A stretch of DNA of 64,000 bases from Macrostomum hystrix (taxonomy: Eukaryota > Platyhelminthes > Macrostomidae), in contig CATNEN010000038.1 of assembly GCA_950097015.1 (NCBI GenBank), positions 3,059,501-3,123,500 on the forward strand. The letters are read 5' to 3'. Below the pieces are notes generated by a model that searched no databases, was not told the DNA's origin, and saw nothing but the letters and a program-made list of their open reading frames with translations. Position 1 is the stretch's first letter; every line of letters starts with the position of its first letter. The translations under genes and the position numbers were made by a program. This document shows, piece after piece, positions 60,648 to 64,000 of the stretch.

Positions 60648-62084
60648 TCACAGCTTGTAGGGAAAGTCCGCCAGCTGCTGCCGGGGCTTGGCCTTGTACT
60701 TTGGCGGCACAGAGTCGAATGGCACAGACTTGTCGCGCAGCCACTCCAAGCAGGGCCCCAGACGGCGCATCAGCACACGGAGGAGGCTGGCGCAGTCCTC
60801 CGCTGCCGAATGCGCGTCAACAGGCCGCCAGCCAAGATGGCGATAGTGCAGCTCGGAGAGGCCGCAACGACTGCCCGGAGGTTCAAGACTGCGAAACATC
60901 GGCAGGGTGTCGCAGCACAGCGGGTTGGATTCCAGTCTGCGGACCGAATTGGCCTTAATATATTATTCCTAACATGATGCATTCATAACTACCTACTTCT
61001 GTCTTCATCTCATACTGTCCACTATAATAACAATATAGTACACCTGCCTATATTGGGACAGATGTGCAGCCGACAGCACAGCCGTAGCTATTGGAGACTG
61101 CGTACGGCTGTTCAGTCCATGGACTGGGGGCGACGCCACACACACCCTCAATTACCCCAGGTGCCCATTAAACAGCTGGGTGAACTTAACTAATGCAAAG
61201 TTCAGTGTCGCGCTAAAGGATACAAATTGTTACAGTGGAGTCGGGAATCGAACCCCAGACCTTCAAGTCGTGAGTCCAATGCTCTAAACCACTAGGCTGC
61301 AACCCCCACTATCTTCATCTCATACTGTCTACTATCATTTGCTAATCCTCGCTCCGCTGTTCTCATACTTTCTGCTCACTTCTCACCTGACACCGACAGC
61401 ATCAAGTTCACTTCTCACCTGACACCGACAGCATCAAGTTCACTTCTCACCTGACACCGACAGCATCAAGTTCACTTCTCACCTGACACCGACAGCATCA
61501 AGTTCACTTCTCAAAAGAGGAAAATCGAACGGCAGGCCATTGTGCGCCATGAGCACAACGGGCGGCTCCAGGCGTCTCAGGAAGGTGTCAATCAGAACAG
61601 CAGCGTCCCTATCAAACTCTTTCTGACGCTCAAGCGAGACATTGTCCAGTCGTGTCAGAGCCTCAGCCCCAGGATGAATGGGCTGCATGGGGTGGAACAC
61701 CAAGCATAGACTGTTGGCGACTCGCGGCAGCTTAGCCGACGGTGCGTCAACCGCATCAGCACGGGCATCTGGACCATCCGGCTGAGCCGCGGCCTCCAAC
61801 AAGTTGAAGGTGTGCACTGCCAGCATGGCCAACTCCGTGATGCGCTGCCTGCCTTCCAAGCCGGTGGTCTCCAGGTCCAGCATCACCAGCGTGCCGGAAA
61901 CCAACGCCGAATTACCGCTGGTCTCCGTGGCTACGTCACTGCCGAAAGTGACATCGGCAGAAGATGTTGCATCACTGACCGACGCCGCATCACCGCCTAA
62001 TGTATCCTGACCGCATGCTATGACATCATATAATCGAGTACATTCAACAGCTGAGGCGTCGTCGGCGGCGGCAGTGTCGGCGGC
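60648..62084 (-). CDS. TREX-family 3'-5' DNA exonuclease, copy A (first exon missing)
   Basis: Exons 62084-61483 and 60936-60648 join in phase 2, giving 296 residues. About 60 Ala/Asp/Ser-rich residues come first, then Exo I ([20 protein letters not shown]), LCLVFHP, Exo II (MAHNGLPFDFPLLRSEL), CCDTLPMFRSL, Exo III (DAHSAAEDCASLLRVLM) and an end ADFPYKL. All DEDDh residues are present. It is a paralogue of copy B, 1.7 kb away in the same orientation, but its intron lies right after Exo II whereas copy B has its intron after [16 protein letters not shown]. The acceptor CTTTCAG before 62084 shows that a 5' exon with the start codon is upstream, probably beyond the 62195-62768 array. Confidence 0.88.
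61040..61312 (-). mobile_element. SINE family 2, full-length copy in the TREX copy A intron
   Basis: Minus strand has AGCCTAGTGGTTTAGAGC (A box) and GGTTCGATTCCCGACTCC (B box), then a body ending in GCACATCTGTCCCAATAT. It is shared over its length with 4148-4424. Confidence 0.78.
61378..61505. repeat. 32-bp tandem duplication across the TREX copy A exon-intron boundary
   Basis: Four copies of a 32-bp unit (core GACACCGACAGCATCAAG, then TTCACTTCTCACCT). The copy nearest the exon is itself the last codons of exon 62084-61483 plus its splice donor. The other three carry the same donor sequence into the intron. Confidence 0.92.
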
Positions 62085-62194
62085 CTGAAAGGGAATTAAA
62101 ATTTTAATTGTGACGGAAATTTATACATAACAGAAGCAAGAAAACTGTTGTTGGATCAAGACCAATACAACTTCTCAAAGACGAGTGCTAACTG

Positions 62195-62768
62195 GACCCA
62201 ATGCTACTAGACAAAGACCCAATGCTGCTAGACAAAGACCCAATGCTACTAGACAAAGACCCAATGCTACTAGACAAAGACCCAATGCTACTAGACAAAG
62301 ACCCAATGCTACTATACAAAGACCCAATGCTACTAGACAAAGATCCAATGCTACTAGACAAAGATCCAATGCTACTAGACAAAGATCCAATGCTACTAGA
62401 CAAAGACCCAATGCTACTAGACAAAGACCCAATGCTACTATACAAAGACCCAATGCTACTAGACAAAGACCCAATGCTACTAGACAAAGACCCAATGCTA
62501 CTATACAAAGACCCAATGCTACTAGACAAAGATCCAATGCTACTAGACAAAGATCCAATGCTACTAGACAAAGACCTAATGCTACTAGACAAAGACCCAA
62601 TGCTACTAGACAAAGACCCAATGCTACTAGACAAAGACCCAATGCTACTATACAAAGACCCAATGCTACTAGACAAAGATCCAATGCTACTAGACAAAGA
62701 TCCAATGCTACTAGACAAAGACCTAATGCTACTAGACAAAGACCCAATACTACATTGCTACTAGACAA
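62195..62768. repeat. 21-bp tandem array upstream of TREX copy A
   Basis: About 27 copies of CAATGCTACTAGACAAAGAC plus one base, with GATCC, CTATAC and CCTAA variants that recur in blocks (for example 62315-62400 and 62500-62590). It probably lies in intron 1 of TREX copy A. Confidence 0.96.
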
Positions 62769-63164
62769 AAAGCAAATGCGAATTCGCAAAGACCACGTTT
62801 AGGTAATAAAACTAAAACTTCAAATATGTATTCTAAGAACTTAAAGTTATGTATGATTCTCATTTTCTGAACAAAACATGCTACGAGTAGAAATCTGAAC
62901 AAGGACTTATTAGTATAAAAAATCTGAAAATTGGCAGACTGAGTGTGAATATAATTCAAGAAAAAATTACAATCAATGTCGAACTCTGACAGTCGCACAT
63001 TTTAAGAGCACCAAATTTATAAAAAACTTCACACAAAAATACTAAATTACAATGCCGATATGAATTCATGTATTCAAAAAGGTACTGCACAAAAAATGGT
63101 AAAAATAAGCAAAAATGGAATGTTGAGACTGGCCTACTGTCTTCATCAGTTTAACTAAGAGCTG
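62769..63164. other. AT-rich unique sequence
   Basis: Could contain the first exon of TREX copy A. An ATG-led segment near 62980-63000 on the minus strand ends at a weak phase 0 donor, which is too little to call. No other gene is seen. Confidence 0.35.
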
Positions 63165-63412
63165 TCCCTCAGTGCACCTGTCCCTCAGTGCACCTGTCCC
63201 TCAGACAACCTGTCCCTCAGACCACCTGTCCCTCAGACCACCTGTCCCTCAGACAACCTGTCCCTCAGACAACCTGTCCCTCAGACAACCTGTCCCTCAG
63301 ACCACCTGTCCCTCAGACCACCTGTCCCTCAGACAACCTGTCCCTCAGACCACCTGTCCCTCAGACCACCTGTCCCTCAGACCACCTGTCCCTCAGACCA
63401 CCTGTCCCTCAG
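63165..63412. repeat. 16-bp tandem array directly after the WD40 gene stop
   Basis: About 15 copies of ACCTGTCCCTCAGACC with AGTGC and GACAA variants. It reaches to 2 bp from the stop codon of the WD40 exon. Confidence 0.95.
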
Positions 63413-63414
63413 CC

Positions 63415-63723
63415 TCAAGCAGCCCGGAAGCGGAAGACTTTCATCCAGCCATCGCCAGAGCCGGTGAAAAGCAAGTCCTGCATGATAGAAATGGACGACA
63501 CGCTGTCACAGTGCCGCTCCGTCTGCTGACGCAGCACCGCGCTAAGAACCACCCCGGTGCTGTGCCCGGCTCTGATGGCAGCATCTGCGCTGCTGACGCT
63601 GTTCTGCCGCGAGTTCAATAGGCGCCAAACCTGCAGTGCGCCATTCTGACAGCCGGCGATGGCAAACGCGCCGTCGCTTATTGAGCTGAGGCAGGACAGG
63701 GCGGTGCCGCCAGCCAGGCAGAC
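63415..63723 (-). CDS. Last exon of a WD40-repeat protein (gene continues beyond the window)
   Basis: The exon 63723-63415 (acceptor CTGCCAG) encodes 102 residues with two to three WD-type blades: LSCLSSISDGAFAIAGCQNG then ALQVWRL, and SVSSISIMQDLLFTGSGDG then WMKVFRF at the C-terminus. Blade structure (GH/hydrophobic/SGS/G-D-G/V-K-V-F) is clear. Which WD40 family it belongs to cannot be told from this end piece; it is not a copy of AAMP. Confidence 0.7.
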   Translation of the reverse strand, partial: VCLAGGTALSCLSSISDGAFAIAGCQNGALQVWRLLNSRQNSVSSADAAIRAGHSTGVVLSAVLRQQTERHCDSVSSISIMQDLLFTGSGDGWMKVFRFRAA

Positions 63724-63732
63724 CTGGCAGGA

Positions 63733-64000
63733 GGGGTTTGATTGACAGCTGAGCAATGATTGGCTGGTTGGGTTTGATTGACAGCTGAGCAATGATTGGC
63801 CGGTTGGGTTTGATTGACAGCTGATCAATGATTGGCCGGTTGGGTTTGATTGACAGCTGAGCAATGATTGGCTGGTTGGGTTTGATTGACAGCTGAGCAA
63901 TGATTGGCTGGTTGGGTTTGATTGACAGCTGAGCAATGATTGGCTGGTTGGGTTTGATTGACAGCTGAGCAATGATTGGCCGGTTGGGTTTGATTGACAG
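63733..64000. repeat. 36-bp tandem array in the WD40 gene intron, cut by the window edge
   Basis: At least seven copies of a 36-bp unit (core GGGTTTGATTGACAGCTGAG) with CTGG/CCGG variants. It starts about 10 bp from the exon acceptor. Confidence 0.94.

Noticed and set aside
61040-61312. tRNA gene on the minus strand (also at 4340-4424 and 37600-37676)
   Set aside because: A and B boxes are present, but the sequence lacks a full cloverleaf end and continues into a body shared by dispersed copies, so these are SINE heads.
62175-62802. Overlapping ORFs of 183-205 residues on both strands
   Set aside because: They are translations of the 21-bp array in several frames. None has a domain or unique N-terminus.

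Overview
The window is animal nuclear DNA. Genes are split into GC-rich exons with GT-AG introns, and nearly all of them lie on the minus strand. The recognisable proteins are metazoan: an axonemal dynein-regulatory-complex subunit, a PC7-type proprotein convertase, AAMP, NSUN2 and TREX exonucleases. tRNA-headed SINEs and an extreme load of tandem repeats also point to an invertebrate. The protein divergence would suit a free-living flatworm such as Macrostomum or another lophotrochozoan, but that placement is inference and weak.

Layout. 1001-4007 (-): five-exon CCDC65/DRC2. 6258-14377 (-): nine-exon PCSK7-like convertase; a truncated Ty3/gypsy-type retroelement (9595-11447, +) sits in its fourth intron. 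14.9-20.8 kb: three satellite arrays (CT-rich, 22 bp, 9 bp). 21384-22463 (-): unrecognised repeat-containing protein. 23882-24502 (+): Gln/His-rich protein. 25.3-36.7 kb: an 11.4-kb array of a 28-bp unit. 37038-38167 (-): last two exons of an unrecognised gene. 39956-41116 (-): short coiled-coil protein ending in a UBAN-like motif. 42274-44795 (-): AAMP. 45422-56716 (-): NSUN2, whose third intron is a 6.7-kb array. 57935-58969 (-) and 60648-62084 (-): two tandem TREX-family 3'-5' exonuclease genes, with first exons not found. 63415 to the right edge (-): last exon of a WD40 protein.

The main structural theme is that almost every intron longer than about 250 bp is filled by its own tandem repeat (units from about 10 to 36 bp) or by a SINE, often running to within tens of bases of the splice sites. 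The same kind of repeat also sits upstream of first recognised exons, just after stop codons and, in two genes, inside coding exons. One locus (61378-61505) has a 32-bp unit that spans an exon-intron junction and may show how such arrays start.

The genes do not form one pathway. They are housekeeping or cell-biological genes in a mostly head-to-tail arrangement: cilia, secretory proteolysis, cytoplasmic WD40 scaffolding, RNA m5C methylation and DNA 3'-end degradation. Splice joins were derived by eye from GT-AG sites, reading phase and remembered homologues. Exon edges are proposals, although every internal join listed keeps frame.
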